50,962 bases of DNA from Clostridiales bacterium (lineage in GTDB: Bacteria > Bacillota > Clostridia > Saccharofermentanales > Saccharofermentanaceae). Location of the stretch: NCBI GenBank assembly GCA_017509205.1, contig JAFWQF010000041.1, positions 1 to 50,962 on the forward strand, in the 5' to 3' direction. Of the stretch, positions 31,777-40,892 are shown piece by piece (the stretch's first letter is position 1; every line of letters starts with the position of its first letter). A program made the position numbers and the translations under genes. The notes beneath the pieces are model-generated. The model made no database searches, was not told the origin of the DNA, and saw only the letters and a list, made by a program, of their open reading frames with translations.

Positions 31777-33045
31777 ATGAAAAAAGCACTGCTGATTTTC
31801 CGTTGGGAATTGAACAAGATATTCTCAAACTGGCATAAGACCGTCACTTTGTTTCTGCTTCCCGCAGTGCTCATGATGCTTGCCCTGAACGTGTTTCCGC
31901 TTCTCATCAACTACATGTCGACGGGTTCTTTTTCGAAGAAACCGATAGTGCTTGTCAGTGCTCCGACGTCATTTCGTGACTATGTAAATGAAACGGCAGA
32001 TGCGAATGTTTATTCATATTCATACATGTCGTACGGTGAATTTTCAGAGATCTACAGAGATAAAAACAGACTCAAGGATCTTATGCAGGGCGGAACGGTT
32101 TTATGTTTTTTCGCACCCGGAAACAATGATGATTCATTCGATAATGCCGTATCGGATTATTATCAAAAACTCCTCAAAGGAGAAAAGGATGCACAGAGCA
32201 AAGCAATAATCTATCTTGGCTTTGACATCAATTCTCTTTCCGGCGGACTTCGTGCGCAGCAGTTCAGACAGGGCGTTCTTGAAAGTTATCAAAACAGTCT
32301 CATCGACAGGCTCGGCGGAGATTATGCAGCAATAGGAAGCAATCTTTTTTCCACTGATTCATTCAATCCGGTAACGAAGCTGATGGATAACAGAACGACC
32401 GCAGACAATTCCGCGGCAAAGATCGTTCCCGGCATGCTTCTCATAATGATGTACTACTGTGCTTATTCTCTTGTAAGTGACATGTTCGCTTCAGAAAAGG
32501 AGCGCGGTTTCTGGTCAAAACTCATAATGACTCCGGTATCATCTTCTGCGATATTTGCAGGAAAGATTGCTGCGATAATAGTCATCGTTTCAGGAGCAAC
32601 ATATCTCACCACACTTCTGCTGTTCCTTTCATCGTGGGTCAACACCGGCAATGATGCGATGTCGCTTCTTCCCTTCGGTATGATGCTGACACCAACAGAA
32701 CTCATAATAGTTTTCCTGACCGTTCCGTTCACTGTATTCGTCATGACGGCCGCATGCATTTCAACGGTTTTCTCTCTGAACAAACTTCAGGACATCACCA
32801 TTAATCTCCAGCTTCCGCTTGTACTCTTCCTCGGTGATTTCTTCCTTCAGATGTTCAGAGGCACAAGACCCATGACACTTGAGTATTTCATTCCGATGCA
32901 TAACAGTCTTGCGCTGATAAGTGATGCTTACATGGCACAGGAAAAACTCTGGCACGTGATCGTTGTTCTGGCTGTCAACACGGCCACTGCACTTCTTGTC
33001 ATAAGATCCGTTTACAAAAAGGAGGGCTTGTATGATAACCGTTAA
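31777..33045 (+). CDS. ABC-2 type transporter permease
   Basis: 422 residues with one N-terminal helix, a large extracellular loop (about residues 45-210), then five or six helices, the topology of NatB-type ABC-2 permeases. EKERGFWSKLIMTPVSSSAIFAGK is the typical cytoplasmic loop motif. No ribosome binding site is obvious before the ATG. It overlaps the ATPase gene downstream by 14 nt, so the two are coupled. Substrate (Na+, peptide or drug) unknown. Confidence 0.85.
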   Translation: MKKALLIFRWELNKIFSNWHKTVTLFLLPAVLMMLALNVFPLLINYMSTGSFSKKPIVLVSAPTSFRDYVNETADANVYSYSYMSYGEFSEIYRDKNRLKDLMQGGTVLCFFAPGNNDDSFDNAVSDYYQKLLKGEKDAQSKAIIYLGFDINSLSGGLRAQQFRQGVLESYQNSLIDRLGGDYAAIGSNLFSTDSFNPVTKLMDNRTTADNSAAKIVPGMLLIMMYYCAYSLVSDMFASEKERGFWSKLIMTPVSSSAIFAGKIAAIIVIVSGATYLTTLLLFLSSWVNTGNDAMSLLPFGMMLTPTELIIVFLTVPFTVFVMTAACISTVFSLNKLQDITINLQLPLVLFLGDFFLQMFRGTRPMTLEYFIPMHNSLALISDAYMAQEKLWHVIVVLAVNTATALLVIRSVYKKEGLYDNR

Positions 33046-33769
33046 AGACATTCATAAAAGCTACACCAAAGATACCGAAACCATAAAAGGCGTATCGTTC
33101 GAGATCGGCAAAGGAACGATATTCGGACTCTTGGGACCCAACGGCGCGGGCAAGACCACGCTGATGCAGATAATCGCGACACTGATGAAACCGACGAGCG
33201 GAACTGTCGAGATCGCCGGCATGTCTCCTGACAAAGATCTTCTTAAGATACATAAGCTTTTGGGATTTCTTACCACGGAGATCAAACTCGATCCTGTCTC
33301 CACACCCGACCGTCTTTTTGATTTTTTCGCGGAACTCTACGACATTCCTAAAGATGAAATTAAAAACAGAAAAGAAAAAGCATTCGCAAGATTCGGTATT
33401 ACGCCTTTCGCCGGAAGAAGGATCTCCGAGCTTTCCACCGGTATGAAGCAGAAGATCTCGATCGCTATCAGTCTTCTTCACGAACCTCCGATAATCATTT
33501 TCGATGAGCCTACCAACGGACTTGACATCCTCACTTCAAGACAGGTTACAGATTATCTGAAGGAACTGCGCAATGAAGGAAGATGCATTATACTTTCCAC
33601 TCACATTTTCTCTGTCGCAGAAGAACTCTGTGATGAAGTCGCTGTCCTTGTTGACGGAAAGATAGTCGCACAGGGAACGGTTGACGAGCTCACCGCACTG
33701 ACAGGAGAAAAGAATTTTGAAGACGCATTCTTCAAGATATATGTAGAAAACCATAAGGAAGATCAATGA
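33032..33769 (+). CDS. ABC transporter ATP-binding protein (NatA-like)
   Basis: 245 residues: Walker A GPNGAGKTT, signature STGMKQK (a diverged LSGGQ as in NatA/CcmA exporters), Walker B IIIFDEPTNGLD and H-loop LSTHIFS. AAGGAGGG supports the ATG at 33032. It energises the flanking ABC-2 permeases (31777-33045 and 33766-36132). NatAB exporters of this type extrude Na+ or toxic compounds. Confidence 0.93.
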   Translation: MITVKDIHKSYTKDTETIKGVSFEIGKGTIFGLLGPNGAGKTTLMQIIATLMKPTSGTVEIAGMSPDKDLLKIHKLLGFLTTEIKLDPVSTPDRLFDFFAELYDIPKDEIKNRKEKAFARFGITPFAGRRISELSTGMKQKISIAISLLHEPPIIIFDEPTNGLDILTSRQVTDYLKELRNEGRCIILSTHIFSVAEELCDEVAVLVDGKIVAQGTVDELTALTGEKNFEDAFFKIYVENHKEDQ

Positions 33770-36132
33770 AAGGAAACGGCATGAGAACCTGGTTCAGAGG
33801 AGCAAAGACTTTGGCATCGGGCTTTTTCAGAAAGCACGGCCAAATGGGTGCGCAGGCGCCGGTCTCAACATTCCTCATCTCGGTCGGTTTTGTTGCCGTT
33901 ATCTTTTTCGCGATCATATCATGGATGTGGTGGTGGTTCCCTTATCACCTTTTCAGCGACGAAGTCTATGACATCGTTGCAGTTAACGCACCGCAGTCTT
34001 TCATTGATTACAATCAATACATGCAGACAAGCCGTGACCTTACTTCTAAGGAATACGGATCACGCACTGATCTGTTCTCTAACTTCGATAACATAATCCG
34101 TTTCAATTACACTTACGACGGTTATGGTGCGACCAGGTTCATTTATAAGGAAAACCACGCGCTTTATGACTTCGTCACGTTCGGAAAATGGATGAGAGAG
34201 AACAATGCATATCTTACCGTCGTCTTCCCTGAGGATTTTGACGGCAAGGTAAACGCGCGTGTTAAAGACCACAACCTCGAAAAGCCTGACATCCTCACTT
34301 ATTACCGTACGAATTCACTTGAATACACTTCCATGAAAGAAGATTTCATAGACATATATCTGCAGGGATATCAGGATTATCTGCGCGAAAAGAACGGATG
34401 GGCTTATGCCAATGTCAATGATTCAGAGATCCGTGATGACCCGATGGATTATACGGGAAAGTTTTCCGGAAGGAATTTCATGCTCGATTCTCTCGGCCGT
34501 TCATTCGTACCGCTTCTCATGTTCATCGTCATCTTGTATGCGGCAATGAGCGCAGGCACCAACGTCATAGCAGGTCAAAAAGAACTCGGCACATTCACCG
34601 GCATTCTGATGACACCTGTGCCGAGAAGTGCGATAATCGCCGGCAATCTCGCTGGAGTCACCCTGAAAGCCCTCATTCCGGTAATATTCATCACCGCACC
34701 GCTGTTTCTCATCCGGTATTACAGAACATATGCGGTAATCCCGGCAATCATCATTCATCTGATAATACTTGCAGTATTCATCGCCGCCATCACTCTTCTC
34801 ATCTCGGTAATAAACGACACGGTTGTATCAGCACAGACTGCGTTCCTTCCGGTATTCCTTATACTGGTTTCCGTCTGCGTAACGTGTATACAGAACTCGA
34901 TGGAAAGAGAAGATTTTTATCTTAGTCTTCCCGTCTACGGTCAGTTTTACGGCATCGGTGACGCACTTGCAGGAACCGTATCCGTCAGGGGCATCCTGAT
35001 ATCTTCCCTTTCGACGCTTCTGCTTGCGCTGATCGTCATCATCATTGCCGAAAGACTCCTTCACAACGAGCGATATACAGTTTCCATAGATCCGGTAACA
35101 GCAAAAGAGATACGTCAGGCAAGAGCGGGAAAACGGTCAGCCATCGAAACGGCCAACAAGATAACAGACAACATTGTTTTCTTCTTCAGGGAGATCTTAT
35201 ATCCTCTCGCCGTCATCGGAGCGTTCCAGCTGATCGCGATCGTACCCGTTGCCGTGGCATATATGCGCCGTGCAGATTATTCACAGTACATATCAGATCT
35301 TAAGGACATCTCCTCTGTAGAACAGGTGATCAGAAAGACATTCGAGGTCATAACCATATTCATGGGAGACCCTCTTTTCCTCGTTCTCATGACACTTGCA
35401 TATTTCTTCATGATCGCGGCATGCATCATCCACGCAAAGAGAGTATTCAAAAAGAACACGTTCACTGAAGCATTCGAAAGATGCGGCCTTCCTTTGAAGG
35501 GACCCGGAAAGATTGCAAAAGAATATCTTTTAGGCCTTATTGCAGGTTTCATCATGATGTCGGCCGTATGCCTGATACTTACGGTTTCAGGCCAGATAAA
35601 GATAAGCGGTTTCGGTATCGGAAGCAGTGCTGTGAAACTGTTCTTCATCAATCTGATCATGTGGTTCCCTCAGGGCGCAAGCGAGGAGCTCCTTTTCAGA
35701 GGATACATGATACCGAGGATCGAAAGCCGCTACAAAATGGCTGTCGCGGTATTCTTCTCTTCACTTTTGTTCTCGGTATTCCATTCACTGAACATGGGCT
35801 ATACTCCGCTCGCATCAGTCAATCTGTTCCTTATCGCAGTTCTTTTCGCGCTGATCTACATCAAGACAGGAAGCATATGGATGACATCCGCTATACATAC
35901 CATGTGGAATCTATCACAGGGAAACATTTACGGACTTCAGGTATCGGGCAACGAAGCCCATGCAGCGATCATCAATACGGCTTATGCCGCAGATGCAAAA
36001 GACATCATTACCGGTGGAGCATTCGGTCCTGAAGGCGGACTTGCGGTAACCGCAGTCACCGCAGTATGCTTGATGATCGTGATCTTACTGATCGCAAACT
36101 CCCGCGATTTCACGCGCAACAAAAACGCCTGA
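33766..36132 (+). CDS. ABC-2 permease fused to CPBP (CAAX/bacteriocin-processing) protease
   Basis: 788 residues. The N-terminal half (to about 440) is an ABC-2 permease with a large extracellular loop and the motif GQKELGTFTGILMTPVPRSA. The C-terminal half, after a helix near 470, is a CPBP intramembrane protease: EELLFRGYMIPRI at about residue 640, FHSLNMG near 671 and HTMWNL near 710 supply the conserved Glu-Glu-x-x-x-Arg and histidines. ATG at 33766 overlaps the ATPase stop (ATGA); AAAGGA also supports the ATG at 33781. Similar permease-protease fusions occur among NatB-like proteins. Its 3' end overlaps the convergent gene by 48 bp. Confidence 0.87.
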   Translation: MKGNGMRTWFRGAKTLASGFFRKHGQMGAQAPVSTFLISVGFVAVIFFAIISWMWWWFPYHLFSDEVYDIVAVNAPQSFIDYNQYMQTSRDLTSKEYGSRTDLFSNFDNIIRFNYTYDGYGATRFIYKENHALYDFVTFGKWMRENNAYLTVVFPEDFDGKVNARVKDHNLEKPDILTYYRTNSLEYTSMKEDFIDIYLQGYQDYLREKNGWAYANVNDSEIRDDPMDYTGKFSGRNFMLDSLGRSFVPLLMFIVILYAAMSAGTNVIAGQKELGTFTGILMTPVPRSAIIAGNLAGVTLKALIPVIFITAPLFLIRYYRTYAVIPAIIIHLIILAVFIAAITLLISVINDTVVSAQTAFLPVFLILVSVCVTCIQNSMEREDFYLSLPVYGQFYGIGDALAGTVSVRGILISSLSTLLLALIVIIIAERLLHNERYTVSIDPVTAKEIRQARAGKRSAIETANKITDNIVFFFREILYPLAVIGAFQLIAIVPVAVAYMRRADYSQYISDLKDISSVEQVIRKTFEVITIFMGDPLFLVLMTLAYFFMIAACIIHAKRVFKKNTFTEAFERCGLPLKGPGKIAKEYLLGLIAGFIMMSAVCLILTVSGQIKISGFGIGSSAVKLFFINLIMWFPQGASEELLFRGYMIPRIESRYKMAVAVFFSSLLFSVFHSLNMGYTPLASVNLFLIAVLFALIYIKTGSIWMTSAIHTMWNLSQGNIYGLQVSGNEAHAAIINTAYAADAKDIITGGAFGPEGGLAVTAVTAVCLMIVILLIANSRDFTRNKNA

Positions 36133-37470
36133 TGCGGATGCGTGTGAAAGCGAGTGCGTAACGCCGCTTCCGTCACCTATTACATAAAGGCCGGGATATC
36201 TGGTCTCAAGGTGTTCGTTTATCGCGACTTCCATGTTGTAGAACTTGACTTCAACGCCATAGAGCAGAGTATCGTCATTCGCAGTGCCGGGAGCGATCTT
36301 ATCGAGTGCGTAGATCATCTCGATGATACCGTCCAGTATTCTCTTCGGAAGTACAAGAGAAAGATCTCCGGGCGTTGCATTGAGCGTAGGTCTTACCGTT
36401 GATTCTGCGATCCTGGATTCGTTGGTCCTTCTTCCGCGGATGAGGTCTCCGAAACGCTGAACGATTACACCGCCGCCGAGCATGTTGGAAAGCTTGGCAA
36501 TGGATTCACCGTATCCGTTGGAATCCTTAAAAGGCTCAGAAAAATGCTTCGCAACGAGAAGTGCGAAATTGGTGTTCTCTGACTGAAGTTCGGGCGCATC
36601 AAAGCTGTGTCCGTTTACGGTTACGATACCGTTCGAATTCTCGTTTACGACATATCCGTTAGGATTCATGCAGAAAGTACGCACGCGGTCTTCAAACTTC
36701 TCGGTACGGTAAACGATCTTACTCTCATAGAGAGCAGACGTGAGATCTGAAAATACGACAGCGGGAAGCTCGACTCTTACGCCGATATCAACCCTGTTGG
36801 AAAAAGTTTCGATATCAAGCTCGCTGCAGACCTTCTCGATCCACTTGCTGCCGGAACGGCCGACCGAAACGATGCACTTTTTGCATGTATAATGCTCACC
36901 GACGCACTCAACGTCATATGTACCGTCTTCGTTTACGGCGAGATCACCGACGGGAGAATTGAAGTGGAACTCGATCTTATCCTTGAGATACTCGTAGATG
37001 TTTCCAAGGACCTGATAGTTCTTATCGGTTCCGAGGTGTCTTACGGAAGCATCGAGAAGATGGAGCTTGTTCTCAAGACAGATCTTCTTGAATCTTGTGC
37101 CGGCAGTCGAATAAAGCTTCGTGCCTTCTCCGCCGTTTGCCATGTTGATGCCGTCGACATACTTCATGAGCTCAAGAGCTTTTTCCTTGCCTATATGCTC
37201 GTATAAAGTTCCGCCGAAATCATTGGTGATGTTGTACTTTCCGTCCGAGAAAGCGCCTGCACCGCCAAATCCGCGCATTATGGCGCATGTCTTGCAGTTG
37301 ATGCAGCTCTTGACCTTCTTGCCGTCGATCGGGCATTTGCGCGATTCAAGAGGACCGCCGGTCTCAAAAACGGCTACCTTAAGGTCAGGCGCGGTCTTAG
37401 TAAGCTCGTATGCGGAAAATATGCCGCCCGGGCCTGCGCCTATGATAATAACATCGTAATTACTGCTCAC
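36085..37470 (-). CDS. FAD-dependent oxidoreductase (COG2509-like)
   Basis: 461 residues from a GTG at 37470. A dinucleotide-binding motif (DVIIIGAGPGGIFSAYEL) at the N-terminus is followed by CPIDGKKVKSCINCKTCAIMRGFGGAGAFSDGK with a conserved set of cysteines, typical of the uncharacterised FAD dehydrogenase group COG2509. The C-terminus YVIGDGSGVTHSLSHASASG is the second FAD site. It overlaps the LTA-synthase-like gene upstream by 11 nt and is its operon partner. The last 48 nt overlap the convergent permease-protease gene. Substrate unknown. Confidence 0.85.
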   Translation of the reverse strand: MSSNYDVIIIGAGPGGIFSAYELTKTAPDLKVAVFETGGPLESRKCPIDGKKVKSCINCKTCAIMRGFGGAGAFSDGKYNITNDFGGTLYEHIGKEKALELMKYVDGINMANGGEGTKLYSTAGTRFKKICLENKLHLLDASVRHLGTDKNYQVLGNIYEYLKDKIEFHFNSPVGDLAVNEDGTYDVECVGEHYTCKKCIVSVGRSGSKWIEKVCSELDIETFSNRVDIGVRVELPAVVFSDLTSALYESKIVYRTEKFEDRVRTFCMNPNGYVVNENSNGIVTVNGHSFDAPELQSENTNFALLVAKHFSEPFKDSNGYGESIAKLSNMLGGGVIVQRFGDLIRGRRTNESRIAESTVRPTLNATPGDLSLVLPKRILDGIIEMIYALDKIAPGTANDDTLLYGVEVKFYNMEVAINEHLETRYPGLYVIGDGSGVTHSLSHASASGVFVAREIAGVCDQ

Positions 37471-39508
37471 TCTTCTTCACCACGGAATTGACTGTCTTGC
37501 GGAACTCGCTGTCCTTCTTGTCTATAGCCATATTATACTGGATATACCTGTAAAGTTTGATGGCTTTCTGATCTTTGGGATCATCCACCTCTTCGATCGG
37601 GAAGAACTTCTTCTTTGATACGGAATAGTATCCTGCGGCATTGATCTGAGGGATCTCGCTCCTGATGCTGTCGATGACCTGGAAGTATCCGGGATACTTG
37701 ATGCCTGCAGCCTTCATGACATCGAGCGCAAGATAGTTGACGCTGGTAACACCGACGGTGTCTTCCTTATACTTTGCAACGAGCTCGGGATTCATCTCAT
37801 AATTAGTCCAGATGATGTAAGGAGTTACCCAGCTGGTCTTCTTTCCGACGCCGAAATTGTTGGGGAAAGAAGTGATGTTGGGCTGATGGTCACCGTAGAT
37901 GAGGAGCGTGTACTTCTCGTCCTTTGTCTTGAGATAATTGATGAGTTCCTCAAGAGCCTTGTCACTCTGGTTGAGGCATGTAAGGAAAGTATTTACCTGC
38001 GTGTCCATTCCGGTTACGAGGTTCTTTACATAAGGCTTCGGTGTAAAGTTCTTGAAGTTTTCTGTATAACCGCCGTGATTCTGGACAGTTACGAGGAAAG
38101 TGAACGACTTCTGTCCCTTCGGCTTGGCATCGAGCTGCTTCATGAGGTTCTCATATGCCTTTGAATCAGTCAGATAGTTGTCACGCTGAAGATCGCTGTC
38201 CTGGAATTCGAAATCATCCATGAACATGTAACGGTCAAAACCGATCCTCGGATAGACCTTGGTTCTGTTCCAGCCGTTGGAATAGTACGGATGCATTGCA
38301 AGTGTGGAGTATCCCATGTTCTTGAGCGCCCAGGGAAGCGAATATGTCTCCCTGTCAACAAACTGCAGATAAGGGATCGCGCCGTTGGGAAGATATCCGC
38401 ATGTGATTCCCGTAAGGAACTCATACTCAGAGTTAGGAGTATTGCCTCCGTAAACTGATGTCGTTACCTTGCCGTGAAGCGTATTCTCCTTGAGTGAATG
38501 CCAGAAAGGTGTGGGATCCTCCTTGCATCCGATCATTGCCATATAAGACTTAACGTCTGTATATGATTCATTCATGATGACGATGATGTTTGAAGAATCA
38601 TCATCCGCAGAACCTTTATCGGAAACATCGATTCCTGTCTCCTTGATCATTGCGTCAAGATTCTGGATCGAATATCCTTCCGGCATCTCTGCAAAAGAAG
38701 TAACAACGGTCGTTGAAAAGTTCATGAGGAATCCGTTGAATCTTGAGCCCTTGTCTGACCAGTCCTGAGGTCTGTTGTCAACACTGCGCACCTTGATTAT
38801 GTGGCAGAAGCTGAAGATCAGCGCAACAGACAGAACAGCGGTTACCGCGATCCTTACGGCGGCAAACTTGATCATCGGCTTATCTTCCTTGACTCTCATG
38901 CAGCACATGATGTAAAGAACGTAAGGAACAAGTACATACATCACAGGGTACAGGATCGGGAAAGTATAGTTTCCGACAACGTTGGCAGCGGTCTCCCAGC
39001 TGAAGATGTCGCTGAAGATGATCTCATGTCCTCTGAAAGTGAAGACATAGAAGTCAGCAAGTCCGAGAATGAGGAACGGAGCAGGAGTTATGGCTGCCGC
39101 AAGTCTTCTGGGAACCTGGAAAGTCCTTAAGATGAAATAAACGCCTGCAACGATCAGAGATTCGATGACCCATCTGAACGTATCGGTGTGATACATCTGA
39201 TCGTAAAGCCAATTAATGCCTGCGATGGTCTCATGGTGAGCCAGGTTGATCATCTGCATAAAGTAAACGCTGAAGAAAGATGCGAACACCGGGTAGATGA
39301 TCTCGGGAATGAGTCTGAAAAGCTTCTTCTTTCCTTCTGCCTCACCGTCAATCGTAACTGTTATGAATGTCAGGAGGAAGAGTCCCGCAAACCAGATCAC
39401 CGCATCGTAGAATGCTGATACTGAAAAACCGATGCCGAGTCCTGTAAGCACAAGTGCGGCAATGAGCCTCGGCAGATCCTTTTTGGTTATCTTAAAGCTT
39501 ACTTTCAT
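37460..39508 (-). CDS. LTA synthase family sulfatase-type membrane protein
   Basis: 682 residues. About five membrane helices at the N-terminus (residues 12-235), then an extracellular alkaline-phosphatase/sulfatase fold of the LtaS type: NIIVIMNESYTDV, GGNTPNSEYEFLTG (nucleophile Thr at about residue 357), YGDHQP and VQNHGGYT. LtaS-like proteins transfer glycerophosphate to lipoteichoic acid or other glycans. There is no separate signal cleavage site with certainty. The FAD gene follows with an 11-nt overlap. Whether it makes LTA or decorates another polymer is not decided. Confidence 0.88.
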   Translation of the reverse strand: MKVSFKITKKDLPRLIAALVLTGLGIGFSVSAFYDAVIWFAGLFLLTFITVTIDGEAEGKKKLFRLIPEIIYPVFASFFSVYFMQMINLAHHETIAGINWLYDQMYHTDTFRWVIESLIVAGVYFILRTFQVPRRLAAAITPAPFLILGLADFYVFTFRGHEIIFSDIFSWETAANVVGNYTFPILYPVMYVLVPYVLYIMCCMRVKEDKPMIKFAAVRIAVTAVLSVALIFSFCHIIKVRSVDNRPQDWSDKGSRFNGFLMNFSTTVVTSFAEMPEGYSIQNLDAMIKETGIDVSDKGSADDDSSNIIVIMNESYTDVKSYMAMIGCKEDPTPFWHSLKENTLHGKVTTSVYGGNTPNSEYEFLTGITCGYLPNGAIPYLQFVDRETYSLPWALKNMGYSTLAMHPYYSNGWNRTKVYPRIGFDRYMFMDDFEFQDSDLQRDNYLTDSKAYENLMKQLDAKPKGQKSFTFLVTVQNHGGYTENFKNFTPKPYVKNLVTGMDTQVNTFLTCLNQSDKALEELINYLKTKDEKYTLLIYGDHQPNITSFPNNFGVGKKTSWVTPYIIWTNYEMNPELVAKYKEDTVGVTSVNYLALDVMKAAGIKYPGYFQVIDSIRSEIPQINAAGYYSVSKKKFFPIEEVDDPKDQKAIKLYRYIQYNMAIDKKDSEFRKTVNSVVKKSEQ

Positions 39509-39549
39509 ATGTTTCGCCTCAAATTATTATTCTTGCAAATCACAGTTAT

Positions 39550-39580
39550 TATAATATAAGAGCCTGAAAACACAAATTCG
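39550..39580 (-). promoter_or_regulatory. Possible promoter of the LTA-synthase-like gene
   Basis: TATAAT on the minus strand near 39550-39555 with a weak TTGTGT 16 nt upstream, about 40 nt before the ATG at 39508. Confidence 0.45.
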
Positions 39581-39582
39581 CA

Positions 39583-40095
39583 TCAGACTCTGACATTCTT
39601 AAGAAGATATGAACACGGCACCGCAATGATCATGGCTGCTCCGGCCTGTATAAGATTGAACGGAACGGAAGCCAGCGCAGGAGCGGAGCCGTAAACAAAA
39701 TACTCAAACACGTAATATCCAAATACCATAATCAATTCCGCGGCGATGCCTGAAGCGATCCTCATGAAAAGCTTCGGATTATGCTGCGGATGCTTCATCA
39801 TGAATCCCGCAACAAGTCCCATAAGGCCTTTTATGATGAACGTCGGAGCAATATACATGGGATACCCTGCGATAAGGTCAGAAAGTGCGGAACCTACTGC
39901 CGCAGGAAAGAACGCAGCAGGACCAATGACATAGGATGCAGCCAGTATCACTGCATCACCGAGGTTCATGTATCCTATCGAGGTGGGAATGCGGATCTGC
40001 GTGCCGAGAAAGACGAATGCGGCCATGATACCGCACACTGCGATCAGACGCAGCGAATTCTTTCTCTTCTTCCCTGTCTCTTTGCTCTCACTCAC
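39583..40095 (-). CDS. ECF transporter S component
   Basis: 170 residues from a GTG at 40095, chosen because GTGGAGG lies 8 nt upstream and GTGA makes a 4-bp overlap with the preceding stop. Five or six hydrophobic helices; GYMNLGDAVILAASYVIGP and AAVGSALSDLIAGYPMYIAP are the substrate-pocket motifs of S components that pair with EcfAAT to import vitamins. The vitamin (perhaps a thiamin or pyridoxine precursor) cannot be read. Nothing else of the ECF module is in the window. Confidence 0.82.
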   Translation of the reverse strand: MSESKETGKKRKNSLRLIAVCGIMAAFVFLGTQIRIPTSIGYMNLGDAVILAASYVIGPAAFFPAAVGSALSDLIAGYPMYIAPTFIIKGLMGLVAGFMMKHPQHNPKLFMRIASGIAAELIMVFGYYVFEYFVYGSAPALASVPFNLIQAGAAMIIAVPCSYLLKNVRV

Positions 40096-40748
40096 TGCAT
40101 GAGCCTCCACAGATCTGCGGGATGCGAACAGATCACACCTGCACCGTTTTCCTTAAGAAATTCACGCGACCTGTAGCCCCAGTCACAGCTTATCAGATCA
40201 AGGCCGCTGTTTTTTGCAGTTAAAACATCCACTTCCGAATCACCAACATATACGCACTCATCAGGCGTTACGTCAAGTGTTTCAAGACACATGCCCACAG
40301 CCTGCGGATCAGGCTTTACGGGTTTTCCGGGCATCGTTCCGCAGACATAATCAAAAACGCCCGGGAAAAAGTGATCAATGAGGATCGCCGCAGGAACCTC
40401 ATCCTTATTTGTTACGACGGCAAGCATCATTCCTGCCGACTTAAGCTTTGACAGAGTCTCAGTGATACCATCATAGGGATGTGTCTCATAAAGGCAGTTC
40501 GCCGCGTAGTATCTGATCCTGTCATCGAGGAGTTTCTGTTTAAGCGAATCATCAAACACACCGGGATCGGCCGTCAGAGACCTTTCTATGAGCTTTTCGA
40601 CGCCGTTGCCGATAAAGCTCCTTACCTGGTCTTCAGACTGGGGAACAAGGCCGTTCATCCTTCTTGCGGCATTAAGCGCGTTCACAAGTCCTGCGAGCGT
40701 ATCAAGAAGCGTTCCGTCAAGATCGAAACATGCAAGTCTGTACCGCAA
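40092..40748 (-). CDS. HAD-family hydrolase (phosphoglycolate phosphatase-like)
   Basis: 218 residues from a TTG at 40748, supported by AAAGGAGA 8 nt upstream; a GTG ten codons further up lacks a site. Motif I ACFDLDGTLLDT, cap region, motif II AVVTNKDE, motif III with KPDP and motif IV VYVGDSEVDVLTAKNSGL are all present. Enzymes of this type dephosphorylate phosphoglycolate or related small phosphates. It overlaps the ECF S gene start by 4 bp. Substrate unproven. Confidence 0.88.
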   Translation of the reverse strand: MRYRLACFDLDGTLLDTLAGLVNALNAARRMNGLVPQSEDQVRSFIGNGVEKLIERSLTADPGVFDDSLKQKLLDDRIRYYAANCLYETHPYDGITETLSKLKSAGMMLAVVTNKDEVPAAILIDHFFPGVFDYVCGTMPGKPVKPDPQAVGMCLETLDVTPDECVYVGDSEVDVLTAKNSGLDLISCDWGYRSREFLKENGAGVICSHPADLWRLMQ

Positions 40749-40790
40749 ATTCTGCTCTCCTTTCGATGATATCTCCACCGAATATTACAA

Positions 40791-40856
40791 CACGGCAATG
40801 GATAAGGGGTAAGAGGACAAAATCCACTAATTTATAGAAAACCAAGGCTTGCCGTG
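40791..40856. promoter_or_regulatory. Widely spaced inverted repeat between divergent genes
   Basis: CACGGCAA (40791-40798) and TTGCCGTG (40849-40856) flank the gap between the divergent HAD and YhaM genes. Possible regulatory pair; function unknown. Confidence 0.3.
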
Positions 40857-40892
40857 CTAACATTATCCCAAATAAGATTCAGGAGTATTTTT

